NCBI GenBank assembly: GCA_943736015.1
Contig: OX031073.1
Coordinates: forward strand, 23,277,210 to 23,341,209
Source of the DNA: Tridacna crocea
Taxonomy: Eukaryota; Mollusca; Bivalvia; Cardiida; Cardiidae
Direction of reading: 5' to 3'
DNA length: 64,000 bases
The translations under genes and the position numbers were made by a program. This document shows, in pieces, positions 63,713-64,000 of the stretch. Under the pieces are notes generated by a model. It was not told where the DNA came from. It ran no database searches and worked only from the letters and a program-made list of their open reading frames with translations. Within the stretch, counting starts at the first letter, position 1. Every line of letters starts with the position of its first letter.

Positions 63713-64000
63713 CCAACACAGATAAGCCATGCTCCGTGGCAAGGGGCTTTGATGCATTTGCAATAAAGTATTGACTGAGATAAGAATGGGCAGTCTACGC
63801 AGGCTCAGGTCTGTGTCATACTTCTTGTTTTTGGTAAATTTCATGCATGTCAAAGGACCAATCTACTTCATGATTCATTTGCTTGTTTGACAAAATGGTC
63901 ATTATGGATCCATAGTAGCTTGCTAAGATGTATTGCATAGATAGATTATTAGTTGTACAGTCAGGTGGCAGGGGACTTGGAAACCTGACCATACAATAAA

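Overview
This window is eukaryotic, AT-rich and mostly non-coding. Two internal exons with GT-AG splice signals, tRNA-derived SINEs, hairpin MITEs and a DIRS-type retrotransposon point to an animal. The repeat style ("CCGTCGTCCGTC" and "ACCCCCGCAAACG" repeats, SINEs ending in CAACCAACC) suggests a bivalve mollusc; that is an inference, not proven here.

Host genes: I can support only two coding segments, both on the + strand and both ending on codon boundaries. One is a 150-bp exon (5331-5480) encoding most of a short C1 zinc finger with the 10-residue spacer I associate with tensins. The other is a 2.5-kb exon (about 35003-37576) encoding a Ser/Thr/Pro/Gln-rich, probably disordered chain that ends in a clean GTATGT donor. 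They may be parts of one long gene whose introns are packed with repeats.

The dominant content is one family, here called A: about 100 full or partial copies of a roughly 229-bp element covering near 30 % of the window. Each is bounded by TTAA, starts CCCTTTACCAMAC, and has a central near-perfect palindrome of about 65 bp (core AATGCTGGTAACCAGCATT). TTAA target and CCC ends suggest piggyBac-type non-autonomous elements (MITEs). + orientation means the CACACAATCCC end is at the left and the centre reads GGTAACC; - orientation is the reverse. Two further TTAA-bounded hairpin families are B (core CAGACTGCA..TGCAGTCTG, fewer than 200 bp) and C (core AATTGCTC..GAGCAATT, about 229 bp, related to A). 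Copies often share a TTAA and run in chains.

Other mobile DNA: family M (about 412 bp, ends CATCTTCGC/GCGAAGATG, 9-bp target duplications, Mutator-like), hairpin families D, F and H, four SINE types (S1-S4), tandem-unit repeats R and E, and a dispersed repeat G present once empty and once with a C insertion.

The right part (56591-61313, minus strand) is an apparently intact 4.7-kb DIRS-like element: gag-like ORF, reverse transcriptase/RNase H/methyltransferase-like ORF, and tyrosine recombinase ORF, with inverted terminal repeats and an internal complementary region matching both outer ends. The gag and RT frames are joined by a canonical -1 slippery heptamer (A AAA AAC).
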